From: Streptomyces sp. NBRC 110035
GTDB lineage: Bacteria > Actinomycetota > Actinomycetes > Streptomycetales > Streptomycetaceae
Length of the DNA: 64,000 nt
Reading direction: 5' to 3'
Assembly (NCBI RefSeq): GCF_000829695.1
Contig: NZ_BBNN01000027.1
Span: 265,255 to 329,254, forward strand
The position numbers were made by a program, and so were the translations under genes. The notes beneath the pieces were generated by a model. It made no database searches. It was not told the DNA's origin and saw only the letters and a program-made list of their open reading frames with translations. This document shows positions 16,411 to 24,379 of the stretch, piece by piece; within the stretch, counting starts at the first letter, position 1, and the number at the start of each line of letters is the position of its first letter.

Positions 16411-17504
16411 ACGCGAGAAACGACTCCGGTCCCGACGGCCTCCAGGCCCTTCGGGACCGGTTGTGGACGGCGCTGACCGGCCGCGACGAACACCGTGCCG
16501 CAGAGATCGTCCTCACCGCCCTGGAGGACGGTGTGGGCGCGGAGACGGTTCTGCTGGATCTCGTCGCCCCGGTGCAGGCGAAGGTCGGCACCGAGTGGGC
16601 GGCCAACCGTCTGAGCGTCGCGCAGGAACATGCCGCCAGCGCCATCACCGAGCGCATCATCGCCGTCCTCGCCCACCACCCCGCCGCCCGCACCGCTCCT
16701 GCTCTGGGCCGTGTCACCGTGGCGTGCGTGGACCAGGAATGGCACGTCCTGCCGGCCCGTCTCCTCGCCGAAGTCCTCACCCTGCGTGGCTGGCAGGTCG
16801 ACTTCCTGGGCGCCCAGGTGCCCACCCCCCACCTCATCGACCACCTCCACCACAACGCCGTGGACGCGGTCGCGCTCTCCTCCTCGATCCCCACCCGGCT
16901 GCCCGTCGCCCACGCGGCGATCACCGCCTGCCAGGCCGTCGGAGTCCCCGTCCTCGTCGGCGGAGCGGCCTTCGGCCCCGACGGCCGCTTCGCCCGTCTG
17001 CTCGGAGCCGACGCCTGGGCCCCCGACGCACGCGCCGCGGCCCGCCGGCTCGCCGACGGAATCCCCGCGTCCGGCCTCGCCACCGGGCGGCAGCGGATCG
17101 ATGACCTGCCCCACCTCGCCGACCAGGAATACACGCTCGTCGCCCGCTCGCAGGGGCAGCTCGTCAAGGAGGTCTTCGCACGGATGGACGACCGCTTCCC
17201 CGCGGTGGCCGCCTACACCGCTCCCCAGCGGGAGCGCACCGCCGAGGACATCGCGCACATCGTCGAGTTCCTGGCCGTGGCCCTCTACACCGATGACGAC
17301 GAGCTGTTCACCACGTTCATCACCTGGACGGCCGGCATCCTCAGCGCACGCCGCGTGCCCGCCCGGTCCCTGCAGCCCGCACTGGACATCCTGGCCACCG
17401 AACTCAAGGACTTCCCCCGATCCACCCGGCTGCTCGACCGGGCGCGTTCCGCCCTGGACGGCGCGCCCGTACCAGCCGGAGCACACCCCGGAGCTCCCGC
17501 ATGA
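16407..17504 (+). CDS. Cobalamin-binding sensor protein with CarH-type cap motif
   Basis: A 365-residue protein. Residues 10-95 form a helical B12 cap domain with W64-x9-E74-H75 (EWAANRLSVAQEH), the motif that in CarH/LitR photoreceptors covers the adenosyl face of AdoCbl. Residues 100-235 form a Rossmann-like cobalamin-binding domain with ExH at 111-113 (DQEWHVLP; the classic ExHxxG, His113 as lower ligand, but Gly replaced by Pro), SSS at 158-160 and a VGGAAFG loop. Residues 245-365 are helical and resemble RsbR/RsbRD-type N-terminal domains (recall only). No DNA-binding domain is present. ATGA overlaps on both sides tie it to a PP2C phosphatase and a STAS protein. Confidence 0.85.
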   Translation: MNARNDSGPDGLQALRDRLWTALTGRDEHRAAEIVLTALEDGVGAETVLLDLVAPVQAKVGTEWAANRLSVAQEHAASAITERIIAVLAHHPAARTAPALGRVTVACVDQEWHVLPARLLAEVLTLRGWQVDFLGAQVPTPHLIDHLHHNAVDAVALSSSIPTRLPVAHAAITACQAVGVPVLVGGAAFGPDGRFARLLGADAWAPDARAAARRLADGIPASGLATGRQRIDDLPHLADQEYTLVARSQGQLVKEVFARMDDRFPAVAAYTAPQRERTAEDIAHIVEFLAVALYTDDDELFTTFITWTAGILSARRVPARSLQPALDILATELKDFPRSTRLLDRARSALDGAPVPAGAHPGAPA

Positions 17505-17968
17505 TCCCCCAGCCCCACCGCCCCTTCACCCTCACCGTGGAAGCCGGGCAGGGCACCGCACACCTCCGTCTCGCCGGCGACCTGGACTACGACACCTGCG
17601 ACGAACTGGTGGAGCAGGCCGAACAGTGCCTCACCACCCACCCCGACCTGCAGGACCTGCGCCTGGACTGCGCAGAACTCCGGTTCTGCGACTCCATGGG
17701 CATCTCCGTCCTTCTGATGATCCACCGCAAGACCAGCGCGCGGAACATACGGCTGAACCTGGACGACCCGCCCCCGTTCCTGGAACGCATCCTGGACACC
17801 ACCGGAGTCCGGCATCTCTTCTCCCAGGCGCACCCGCCCCAGCAGACCGGGCAGGCCACCCCCGGCCAGAGCACCTCCCCCCGCACCCCGCCGCTCCCCG
17901 CCCCACGGCCTCCCGAACCGGGAAGCCCCGAGGACCCCGGACCGGACCCCGGGAAGGTCCTCCTGTAA
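17501..17968 (+). CDS. STAS anti-anti-sigma factor with proline-rich tail
   Basis: A 155-residue protein: STAS domain at 8-110 (LRLAGDLDYDTCDEL; LDCAELRFCDSMGISVLL, phosphorylatable Ser65) and a disordered Pro/Ser-rich tail from about 112 (HPPQQTGQATPGQSTSPR...). It overlaps the preceding B12-binding gene by ATGA. By family, its phosphorylation state decides whether it captures an RsbW-type kinase. It is probably dephosphorylated by the PP2C at the head of the operon and perhaps bound by the B12 protein. The 24-25-bp repeats begin at its stop codon. Confidence 0.9.
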   Translation: MIPQPHRPFTLTVEAGQGTAHLRLAGDLDYDTCDELVEQAEQCLTTHPDLQDLRLDCAELRFCDSMGISVLLMIHRKTSARNIRLNLDDPPPFLERILDTTGVRHLFSQAHPPQQTGQATPGQSTSPRTPPLPAPRPPEPGSPEDPGPDPGKVLL

Positions 17969-18036
17969 GGACATCGGAGGGGAAGCCCGCAAGGACATCG
18001 GGGGGGGAAGCCCGCAAGGACATCGGGGAAAGCGGG
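17967..18036 (+). repeat. 24-25-bp direct repeats at the end of the cobalamin operon
   Basis: AAGGACATCGG-(A/G)GGGGAAGCCCGC occurs at 17967-17990 and 17991-18015, and a partial third copy AAGGACATCGGGGAAAGCGGG starts at 18016. The unit has weak internal symmetry and abuts the STAS stop. It may be a degenerate terminator array. Confidence 0.7.
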
Positions 18037-18113
18037 TGGCGCGTCCCGGTCCGTACCCGCCTACAGTCCGCGAGGCATGAATCCCGGGACGCCCCGCACA
18101 CGGGCGCGTCGGA

Positions 18114-18794
18114 GTGGTGCGCAGGTGTGGCCGCACCGAGGCGCCGGACGGCGCGGTACGGCTGCCCGCTGCCGCGGAGAAGGCCGCGTCGAAGGTCCGG
18201 GAGGCGGTCCGCCCGGGACACGGGATCCCCGGTGCCCGTGGAGCCGGGTCGCCCAGGACGGCGCGCACCTCACACCGCTCGGGACGCACGCCTGTACGAG
18301 TCCGCCTGGCCGCTTCCCGCAAGGCCCCGGTGCTGCTGGTCGCCGTGCTGCCCGCACAGCGGCAGCTCCCGGCCACGGCGGCCCGCGCGGACGCCTCCAC
18401 CGTCCGGATGTTCCCGGCCCGGGTGCTGCCCCGGCTGCGGCACGCCGGGGTGGGCTACATCCCCGTCGCCCACCGCGCCCCGGCCGCCGCGGAGGAGCCG
18501 CCGGGGCTACGGGCCGCGGGCGGGGTGCTGGACCTGGCCGCGCGGCACCACTCGCCGCTGGTGGTGGCCTCCAGCCGGGGGCCGGCCGGCCTGGACGCGC
18601 ACGGCCTGACCGAAGCCTCCGCCGTGCGCGGCGGACCGTTCGTCTACGCCGTCGACCCCGCCGCCCGCTCGGTGACGCCCCTCGCCGGCGCCGTCCTCGG
18701 ACCGGCCGGCCCGCCACCCACCGCGGTACGCACCGTGTGGGCACTGGCCGACCGGCGCCCGTCGGCGGCGGCCGCCCCGCCGAAGGAGACGTGA
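18114..18794 (+). CDS. Unrecognised protein at the head of the terC operon, start uncertain
   Basis: From about 18310 to 18794 the frame has strong Streptomyces codon bias (ARKAPVLLVAVLPAQRQLP..., LVVASSRGPAGLDAHGL, FVYAVDPAARSVTPLAG) and ends with TGA overlapping the next ATG, preceded by AAGGAG. I do not recognise a family. The segment before 18310 reads poorly, so the true start may be a GTG inside or the gene may be 5'-damaged. No signal peptide or membrane helix is apparent. Its place in a four-gene chain of overlapping stops and starts ending at terC suggests a membrane-stress role, but this is inference. Confidence 0.4.
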   Translation: MVRRCGRTEAPDGAVRLPAAAEKAASKVREAVRPGHGIPGARGAGSPRTARTSHRSGRTPVRVRLAASRKAPVLLVAVLPAQRQLPATAARADASTVRMFPARVLPRLRHAGVGYIPVAHRAPAAAEEPPGLRAAGGVLDLAARHHSPLVVASSRGPAGLDAHGLTEASAVRGGPFVYAVDPAARSVTPLAGAVLGPAGPPPTAVRTVWALADRRPSAAAAPPKET

Positions 18795-19065
18795 TGGACG
18801 GCCCGACCGCGCCGGCGCGCCGTGGTGGCTGCTCGCACCGGTCGTGCTGCTCGTACTGGTCGACCTGGTCGTCGGCGCCCTGTGCGCCGCCTTCGCGACA
18901 CGGCCGCGCCGCCGCAGGCCGCCGCCCGGCGACCCGCACGACCAGGGAGGTGGGCGCCCCGGTGGACCGGCGGCCCGTGCCCGGCTCCCCTCCGTGACCC
19001 GCCAGGGCACGGCCGCCGCCCTCGACCGCCCTCCCGATCCGTCAGAGGAAGCCGATGCACCATGA
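18794..19065 (+). pseudogene. Small membrane protein ORF with frameshift, upstream of terC
   Basis: ATG 18794 has a good site (AAGGAG) but its frame soon loses coding character. The next frame reads PWWLLAPVVLLVLVDLVVGALCAAFATRPRRRR (split by position 18860), one clear membrane helix followed by a basic tail, and ends with TGA at 19063-19065 overlapping the terC ATG. The two halves join if one base is gained or lost near 18800-18830 (GCGCCGGCGCGCCG). Intact length would be about 89 residues. It is either a real frameshift or a sequence error. Confidence 0.5.
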
Positions 19066-20108
19066 ATGACCTGTCGTTCACCGTCCCGCTGTGGGTGTGG
19101 GCCGCCGTCACCCTCGTGATCGCCGTCATGCTCGCCGTCGACCTCGTCGCCCACCGCGACCACCACGTGATCGGCTTCAGGGAAGCGGCCCTCTGGTCCG
19201 GGGTGTGGATCGCCATCGGTCTCGCCTTCGGCCTGGTCCTCCTCGTCTGGCAGGGCAGCGAGGTGTCCACCACCTACTACGCCGGCTACCTGATCGAGAA
19301 GGCACTGTCCATCGACAACGTCTTCGTCTTCGCGCTGGTCTTCTCCTTCTTCGCCGTCCCCGACGCCTACCAGCACAAAGTCCTGTTCTGGGGCGTCGTC
19401 GGAGCGCTGGTCTTCCGGCTGGTGTTCATCTTCGTCGGCGCCGAACTGCTCCAGCTGTTCTTCTGGACCGCCTACCTCTTCGGTGCGTTCCTGATCTGGA
19501 CCGGCTACAAGATGGCCGTCTCCAAGAACGAGGAGATCCACCCCGACCGCAACATCATCGTCCGCCTGGTCAAGAAGGTCGTCCCCACCGACCCGAGGTT
19601 CCACGGCGGCCGCTTCTTCACGAAGACCAACGGCCGGCGGGTGGCCACCCTGCTGTTCGTGGCGCTGGTCGCGATCGAGGCCACCGACCTGATCTTCGCC
19701 GTCGACTCCGTCGCCGCGATCCTCGCGATCACCACCAACACCTTCCTGGTGTGGACCGCCAACGCCTTCGCCGTGCTCGGCCTGCGCAGCCTGTACTTCT
19801 GCCTGGCCGGACTGCTGCGCCGCTTCGCCTACCTCCACTACGGCCTCGCGGTCCTGCTCGCCTTCGCCGGCGTCAAGCTCATCCTGTCCGAGACCCCCGT
19901 CGGCAAGCTGCCCATCCCCCTCACCCTCGGCGTCATCGTCGCCACCATCACCGTCTCCATCGCCTGGTCCCTCATCGCCACCCGAGGCCAGAACGGAGAC
20001 ACCGACGGAGACTCCGACGGCCACATTCCGGCCGGGACCGACAAGACCGCGAACGCCGGACCCGCATCCGGCGGCCCCGGCCCGCACCGCCCGGAAGCAC
20101 CGTCATGA
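19062..20108 (+). CDS. terC: TerC-family integral membrane protein
   Basis: A 348-residue polytopic membrane protein with about nine helices. It shows the TerC/Alx hallmarks: EKALSIDNVFVFALV (helix 3 with conserved Glu and Asp), FWGVVGALVFR and AIEATDLIFAVDSVAAI, all acidic residues intact. The family is linked to tellurite resistance, Mn2+ export and metal loading of exported proteins. The C-terminal 45 residues are hydrophilic and Asp/Gly-rich (DTDGDSDGHIPAG). ATG 19062 has AGAGGAAG upstream and overlaps the preceding stop. TerB lies 22 kb away in this window and is not part of this operon. Confidence 0.95.
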   Translation: MNDLSFTVPLWVWAAVTLVIAVMLAVDLVAHRDHHVIGFREAALWSGVWIAIGLAFGLVLLVWQGSEVSTTYYAGYLIEKALSIDNVFVFALVFSFFAVPDAYQHKVLFWGVVGALVFRLVFIFVGAELLQLFFWTAYLFGAFLIWTGYKMAVSKNEEIHPDRNIIVRLVKKVVPTDPRFHGGRFFTKTNGRRVATLLFVALVAIEATDLIFAVDSVAAILAITTNTFLVWTANAFAVLGLRSLYFCLAGLLRRFAYLHYGLAVLLAFAGVKLILSETPVGKLPIPLTLGVIVATITVSIAWSLIATRGQNGDTDGDSDGHIPAGTDKTANAGPASGGPGPHRPEAPS

Positions 20109-20440
20109 CCACCCCGAGCCCCGGCCCGCACCTCCCCTTCACCGCACCGACCCGGTGCCCGCCGACACGCTCACCGGGCATCCGGCCGGCAGCGGCGTCC
20201 CGGCCCTCGTCACCGGCACCCGCGCCGTCCGCGCCGCCCGCGAGGGGACCGCCCAAGCCGGGCTGCCCGCCGCCCACGCCGGCGCGACCCCGACCGCCGC
20301 GGCCGCCTTGCGCTTCGTCGGCTTCAGCCTCCAAGGCCCTGCTCCGCACCGCCCGCGCACGACGACGCCCCGCCCACCAGGCCGACGCCGTCCTCTCCCC
20401 CACCGATACCCTCACCGAGGCGCTCACTGCAGCCGGGCGC
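20105..20440 (+). pseudogene. Frame-disrupted ORF coupled to terC
   Basis: ATGA at 20105-20108 couples a further gene to terC. Coding character jumps from the starting frame (MTTPSPGPHLPFTAP) to the next (VPADTLTGHPAGSGVPALVTG... ALRFVGFSL, about 20145-20335) and back (ALLRTARARRRPAHQADAVLSPTDTLTEALTAAG). Two indels are needed to make one protein of about 110 residues; no family is recognised. It runs into the 3' end of the convergent FAD oxidoreductase. Confidence 0.45.
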
Positions 20441-20464
20441 CGCCGCCGTGCCGTCCGGACCCGC

Positions 20465-21997
20465 TCAGACCGTGCGGGGAGGCAGTGGACGCAGGGCCGG
20501 ACCCTGGAGCACTTCGCCGTCGACCCCGAACCGCGAGCCGTGGCAGGGGCACTCCCAGGCGGTCTCCGCCTCGTTGAAGGCGACCAGGCAGCCGAGGTGT
20601 GTGCAGCGCGCCGACACGGCGTGGGTGGCTCCGCCCTCGTCGCGGTAGACGGCGCAGCGGCGCCCTCCGACCCGGACGATCGCACCCGAACCGGGGGTGA
20701 TCTCGGCGACGGAGTCGACGTGGGTGGTTTTCAGACGGTCACCCACGAAGTGCCGGGCGACCTCGGCCTGTTGTTTCAGGAGGGTCGCGCCCTCCCGGAC
20801 CGTGCTCCACAGACGGCGTGGGTCGTACAGGCCCGCCCACTCGGGTTCCGTGCCGGTGAGCGTGGACGCCAGCAGCTGTCCGGCCATGGCGCCCCCGCTC
20901 ATGCCCCAGCCGCCGAAGCCGGTCGCCACGTACACGTGGCGTGCGCCCGGATGGAAGGGGCCGACCAGGGGCACGCCGTCGCTCACGTCGTTGTCCTGGG
21001 CGGCCCACCGGTAGGCCGTGTCGCCGACTGCGAAGTGCTCGTGCATCCAGGCGTCCAGCCGCAGGAAGCGCTCGTGGCCGTCCCCCGTACCGGGGGTGAA
21101 ACTCTCGCCCGTGACGATGAGCAGCCGCCGGCCGTCGTCGAGCGGAGCGGTCCGCACGGACCGCTTGCCCATGTCGTCCGTGATGTACATGTGCTTCGGC
21201 GCCCCGGAGGCAGGCAGGGGTGCGGCGACGACCAGTTCGCGGTGCGGTGACAGGCGCGCGAAGTGGAGCGCCCGGTCGAAGACCGGGTAGTGCGTGGCGA
21301 CGACGACGTCCCCGGCCGTGACCGTCGCGCCCCGCTCCGTCGTCAGCCTGCACGGTCTGCCCTCGGACAGGCCGGTCACCCGGGTGCGTTCGTGGATGAC
21401 ACCGCCCCGTGCGGTGATGTCGTCCGCGAGGGCCAGAAGGTACTTGCGGGGGTGGAACTGCGCCTGGTCCGCCACGAGCACGGCTGCGGCCACGGGGAAG
21501 GGCAGGTCCGTGTCCGTCACGAGGCGGGCGTCCAGCCCCGCTTCCGCGGCGGCCTCGGCCTCGGCCTCGAACGAGGGACGTTCCCGCGGGGCAGTGGTGA
21601 AGGTCAGTGCCGACGACCGCTCGAGGTCGCAGTCGACCCCCAGTTCCGCCGCCACCGAGGCGACCCGTTCCACCGCTGCCTGCTGGGAGCGGGCGTAGTG
21701 GCGTGCGCCCTCCCTCCCGCGCGTGCGGCGCAGCCGCCCGTACACGAGCGAGTGAGCCGCGGTGAGCTTCGCCGTCGTGTAGCCGGTCACCCCGGCGGCC
21801 ACGCGGTCCGCCTCCAGCACGACCACCTTCCGTCCGGCCCGGGTCAGTTCCCAGGCGGTACTCAGGCCTGCCATGCCCGCCCCGATCACGGCGACGTCCG
21901 CCGTCGCGTCGGTGTCCAGTGCCGGCCGCCGGACACCGGGCGCCGTGTCCATCCAGTACGACTCGGCCATGCCGGGGAGCTCAGATCGCGTCGTCAT
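20465..21997 (-). CDS. FAD-dependent oxidoreductase with C-terminal Rieske domain
   Basis: A 510-residue DAO-type flavoprotein. The N-terminal Rossmann motif is VAVIGAGMAGLSTAWEL (about 33-49) with the acidic end of strand 2 in VVVLEAD, then a GYTTAKLTAAH substrate loop. The flavin C-terminal motif is HVYVATGFGGWGMSGG. A Rieske [2Fe-2S] domain ends the protein with CTHLGC and CPCHGS (residues about 455-485). The family (YhfW-like, DAO plus Rieske) has unknown substrate; electrons could pass from the flavin to the iron-sulfur centre. ATG 21997. It converges on the broken terC-operon ORF. Confidence 0.9.
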   Translation of the reverse strand: MTTRSELPGMAESYWMDTAPGVRRPALDTDATADVAVIGAGMAGLSTAWELTRAGRKVVVLEADRVAAGVTGYTTAKLTAAHSLVYGRLRRTRGREGARHYARSQQAAVERVASVAAELGVDCDLERSSALTFTTAPRERPSFEAEAEAAAEAGLDARLVTDTDLPFPVAAAVLVADQAQFHPRKYLLALADDITARGGVIHERTRVTGLSEGRPCRLTTERGATVTAGDVVVATHYPVFDRALHFARLSPHRELVVAAPLPASGAPKHMYITDDMGKRSVRTAPLDDGRRLLIVTGESFTPGTGDGHERFLRLDAWMHEHFAVGDTAYRWAAQDNDVSDGVPLVGPFHPGARHVYVATGFGGWGMSGGAMAGQLLASTLTGTEPEWAGLYDPRRLWSTVREGATLLKQQAEVARHFVGDRLKTTHVDSVAEITPGSGAIVRVGGRRCAVYRDEGGATHAVSARCTHLGCLVAFNEAETAWECPCHGSRFGVDGEVLQGPALRPLPPRTV

Positions 21998-22332
21998 GCA
22001 CCCACGGGTTCCCCCCGGCGGCCGAAAGGAGACGCGGTGAGCGGATCCTTCCCCCGAGCGGCCCTGGACTTCGTAGCCGTCCGGTGGCATCCGCCGCGCC
22101 CGCGGCCCGCGCGGTTCATCCGGCGGGAAAGGCCGGAAGGCCGGAAAGGCCGGAAAGGAACGCCGTCCGGCCCGGCGGCGAGGGCGGCGAGGGCGTCCTG
22201 GAGGACGTACTGCACGGCCGCGAGCCGGGCGCGATCGTGCAGGCCTCGGTAGGAGGTCAGAGGCGCCGCACCGCCGGCTTCCCCGCGATGGAGCCGGAGG
22301 AGGCTCTGCCTCTGCCGGGTGGCACCGGCGTG
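21998..22332. other. Gap between the two FAD oxidoreductase genes
   Basis: 335 bp with no gene I can support. It contains GGAAAGGCC/GGAAGGCC tandem units (about 22126-22158) and a GGCGAGGGC pair. Confidence 0.5.
22126..22158 (+). repeat. Short tandem repeat of GGAAAGGCC units
   Basis: About four units of 8-9 bp (GGAAAGGCC, GGAAGGCC, GGAAAGGCC, GGAAAGG). It resembles the purine-rich 7-9-bp repeats elsewhere in the window. Confidence 0.7.
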
Positions 22333-23979
22333 TCAGGGTTTCGGGAGCTCGGGGCCGTCCCCGCGGCTGCCCTCCCTGCCCCGTCGGTCCAGGACGCCGC
22401 GTGCGGGGCCGAGCAGGGCGGCTCGGGTCCGGCCGCGCAGCGCGGCGCGGGCCGCGTTGGCGCCGGGGGCCCCGTGGACGCCGCCGCCGGGGTGAGCGGC
22501 GGCCGAGGCGAGGTACAGCCCTTTCACCGGTGTCTCCGGCCGGCCGGTGCCGGGGGTGGGGCGGAACACCAGCTGCTGGTGCATCGCGGTGGTGCCGTTG
22601 TTGATCGCCCCGCCGTACAGGTTCGCGTCGAGGGCCTGGAGCGCGGGCGGCGGGAGAAGACGGCGGGACCTGATGCGGGAACGGAACCCCGGTGCCCAGC
22701 GCTCCACCTCGCTCTCCACGCGGTCGGCCATGGCTTCCTGTTCCCGCCGGTCCCAGGCTCCGGTCAGACCGTCCTCGCCCGCGTCGCCCTTGATCCGGTG
22801 CGGGACATGGGTGTACGCCCACGCCGATTCGGTACCGGCCGGGGAGCGGGTGCCGTCGGCCGTGGTCATCTGCCCGAAGAGGAGGAAGGGACGGCCGGGC
22901 ACGCGGCCGGTCGCGATCTGCGCGGCGAAGCGGGTGAGGCCGTCGACGCCGTCGGCCAGATGGACCGTGCCCGCCGTCGAGGCCTCCTGCGCGGTCCAGG
23001 GCACGGGCCCGCCGAGTGCCCAGTCGATTTTGAAGGTGGCGAAGTCCCACTGGAACCGGACGAGATCGTCCAGCAGCCGGCCGGGCAGGTGCCGGGCGTC
23101 GACCGGCCCGCCGTACAACGCGGGCGCGGAGACGTCGGCGAGCACGGCACGGGACGCCGGTACGGACTCGCCCCCCGCCGTGCGGACGCCGACGGCACGG
23201 CCGCCCCGCACCACCACCTCGCTCACCCGCTCGCCGCAGCGGACCACGCCGCCGCGCCGCTCCAGCCGCCGGACCAGGGACGTCGTGAGCGCACTGGATC
23301 CACCGACCGGGACGGGAAAACCGTAGGCCTGGCCGAGCATGGACTTCAGCCAGCCGAAGCCGCCGCTGCCCGCCGACTCGGGTGCCAGGTCCGCGTGCAG
23401 CGCGTTGCCCGCGATCAGCAGCCTGCCCGCCTCGCCGCGGAACTCCTCCCCTCCCAGCCGCCGGGCGGGCAGCAGCAGGGTCCTGGCCAGGCGCAGGCCC
23501 CCGGAGGCGCGGAGCCGCACGGCGAGGCGCGCCGCGGACCGCACCGGCGGGAAGGGGGTGAACAGCGCGCCGAGAAGGTCGGGGCCCATCCGGTTCCAGG
23601 TCTCGCACAGGGCCAGCCAGGCTGCCCCGTCGCCCGCGCCGAACGCGTCCAGGCCCGCGGCCGTGTCCTCGCTCCGGCGTTCCAGGACCGCGCACCGGCC
23701 GTCCGGCAGGGGATGCGCCAGGACGCGGGCGGCATGGCTCCAGCCGAGCCCCTCCTCGTGGAGCCGCAGGTCCGCCAGCACCGGGGAGGCGGCGGCGAGC
23801 GGATAGGAGGAGCTGAACACGTCACTGACGTAGTCGGGGTGTACGCCGCGGTCGCTGCGGACGGCGCCGCCGGGCTCCGGCTGCTCCTCCAGGACCTCGA
23901 CGCTCCATCCGGCGTCGGCGAGGAGATTCGCCGCGACGAGACCGTTGGGCCCGGCTCCGACGACCACCGCGTCCGGCAT
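22333..23979 (-). CDS. Phytoene desaturase-like FAD-dependent oxidoreductase
   Basis: A 548-residue flavoprotein of the CrtI/COG1233 type. The N-terminus is a dinucleotide-binding motif, AVVVGAGPNGLVAANLLADAG, followed by VEVLEEQPEPGGAVRS. The C-terminal flavin motif is GLYLASAAAHPGGGVHGAPGANAA, typical of the desaturase family. No carotenoid genes (crtB, crtE) are nearby, so a carotenoid substrate should not be assumed; most Streptomyces genomes hold several such orphan enzymes. Start ATG 23979, directly divergent from the XRE stub. The last 50 residues are Arg/Gly-rich and probably unstructured. Confidence 0.85.
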   Translation of the reverse strand: MPDAVVVGAGPNGLVAANLLADAGWSVEVLEEQPEPGGAVRSDRGVHPDYVSDVFSSSYPLAAASPVLADLRLHEEGLGWSHAARVLAHPLPDGRCAVLERRSEDTAAGLDAFGAGDGAAWLALCETWNRMGPDLLGALFTPFPPVRSAARLAVRLRASGGLRLARTLLLPARRLGGEEFRGEAGRLLIAGNALHADLAPESAGSGGFGWLKSMLGQAYGFPVPVGGSSALTTSLVRRLERRGGVVRCGERVSEVVVRGGRAVGVRTAGGESVPASRAVLADVSAPALYGGPVDARHLPGRLLDDLVRFQWDFATFKIDWALGGPVPWTAQEASTAGTVHLADGVDGLTRFAAQIATGRVPGRPFLLFGQMTTADGTRSPAGTESAWAYTHVPHRIKGDAGEDGLTGAWDRREQEAMADRVESEVERWAPGFRSRIRSRRLLPPPALQALDANLYGGAINNGTTAMHQQLVFRPTPGTGRPETPVKGLYLASAAAHPGGGVHGAPGANAARAALRGRTRAALLGPARGVLDRRGREGSRGDGPELPKP

Positions 23980-23988
23980 CGCTGCCTC

Positions 23989-24132
23989 CTGTTCGTCGCC
24001 CGCCGGCGCTTCGCCGAGGAACTGCGGACGCTACGGGCCGCAAGCGGGACGAGCCTGCGGGCCCCCGGCGAACGACTGGGCTGGGACTGGTCCCTGTTCG
24101 GTAAGATGGAAAAGGGCGGGACGATCGGCCAG
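23989..24132 (+). pseudogene. XRE-family regulator, N-terminal stub
   Basis: The plus strand reads RRRFAEELRTLRAASGTSL, then GERLGWDWSLFGKMEKG: the helix-turn-helix of the Streptomyces XRE/DUF5753 regulators that normally precede DUF397 genes. Homology stops after about 48 codons; the remaining 200 or so residues, including the DUF5753 domain, are deleted and DUF397 follows 44 bp later. No good start codon is left. Confidence 0.65.
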
Positions 24133-24175
24133 CGGAGTCGCGGAAGTTCATCCTGCGAAGGTTGGAGGACGTCAC

Positions 24176-24379
24176 GTGCGACCGGTAGACCTGACTGCCG
24201 TGTCCTGGCGCAGGAGCAGCTACAGCAACCAGGACGGCGGAGCGTGCGTCGAGGTCTGCGACGACTTCGCCGCCGTCGTTCCCGTGCGGGACAGCAAGGT
24301 GCCGCACGGCCCGGTGCCGGTGTTCCGGGCCGGTGGACGGGCCTCCTTCGTGTCGGCAGTCGGAGAACGGCGGCCGTGA
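24176..24379 (+). CDS. DUF397 small protein
   Basis: A 67-residue DUF397 protein: VDLTAVSWRRSSYSNQDGG, CVEVCDDF, VPVRDSKVPHGPV and a final FVSAV strand, all family landmarks. GTG 24176 has GGAGG upstream. In Streptomyces DUF397 proteins are encoded after XRE/DUF5753 regulators (WhiJ-BldB-like pairs) and are thought to modulate or antagonise them, sometimes with toxin-antitoxin behaviour. Here the regulator is only a stub. The stop overlaps the GTG of the next gene. Confidence 0.85.
   Translation: MRPVDLTAVSWRRSSYSNQDGGACVEVCDDFAAVVPVRDSKVPHGPVPVFRAGGRASFVSAVGERRP

Noticed and set aside
17967..18036. The 24-25-bp repeats as a CRISPR or attachment site
   Set aside because: The copies are adjacent without spacers, and there is no cas gene, integrase or tRNA.
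20465..23695. A 1076-codon minus-strand frame covering both FAD oxidoreductases
   Set aside because: The upstream part is out of frame with the CrtI-like protein. The Rieske oxidoreductase has a clear start at 21997.
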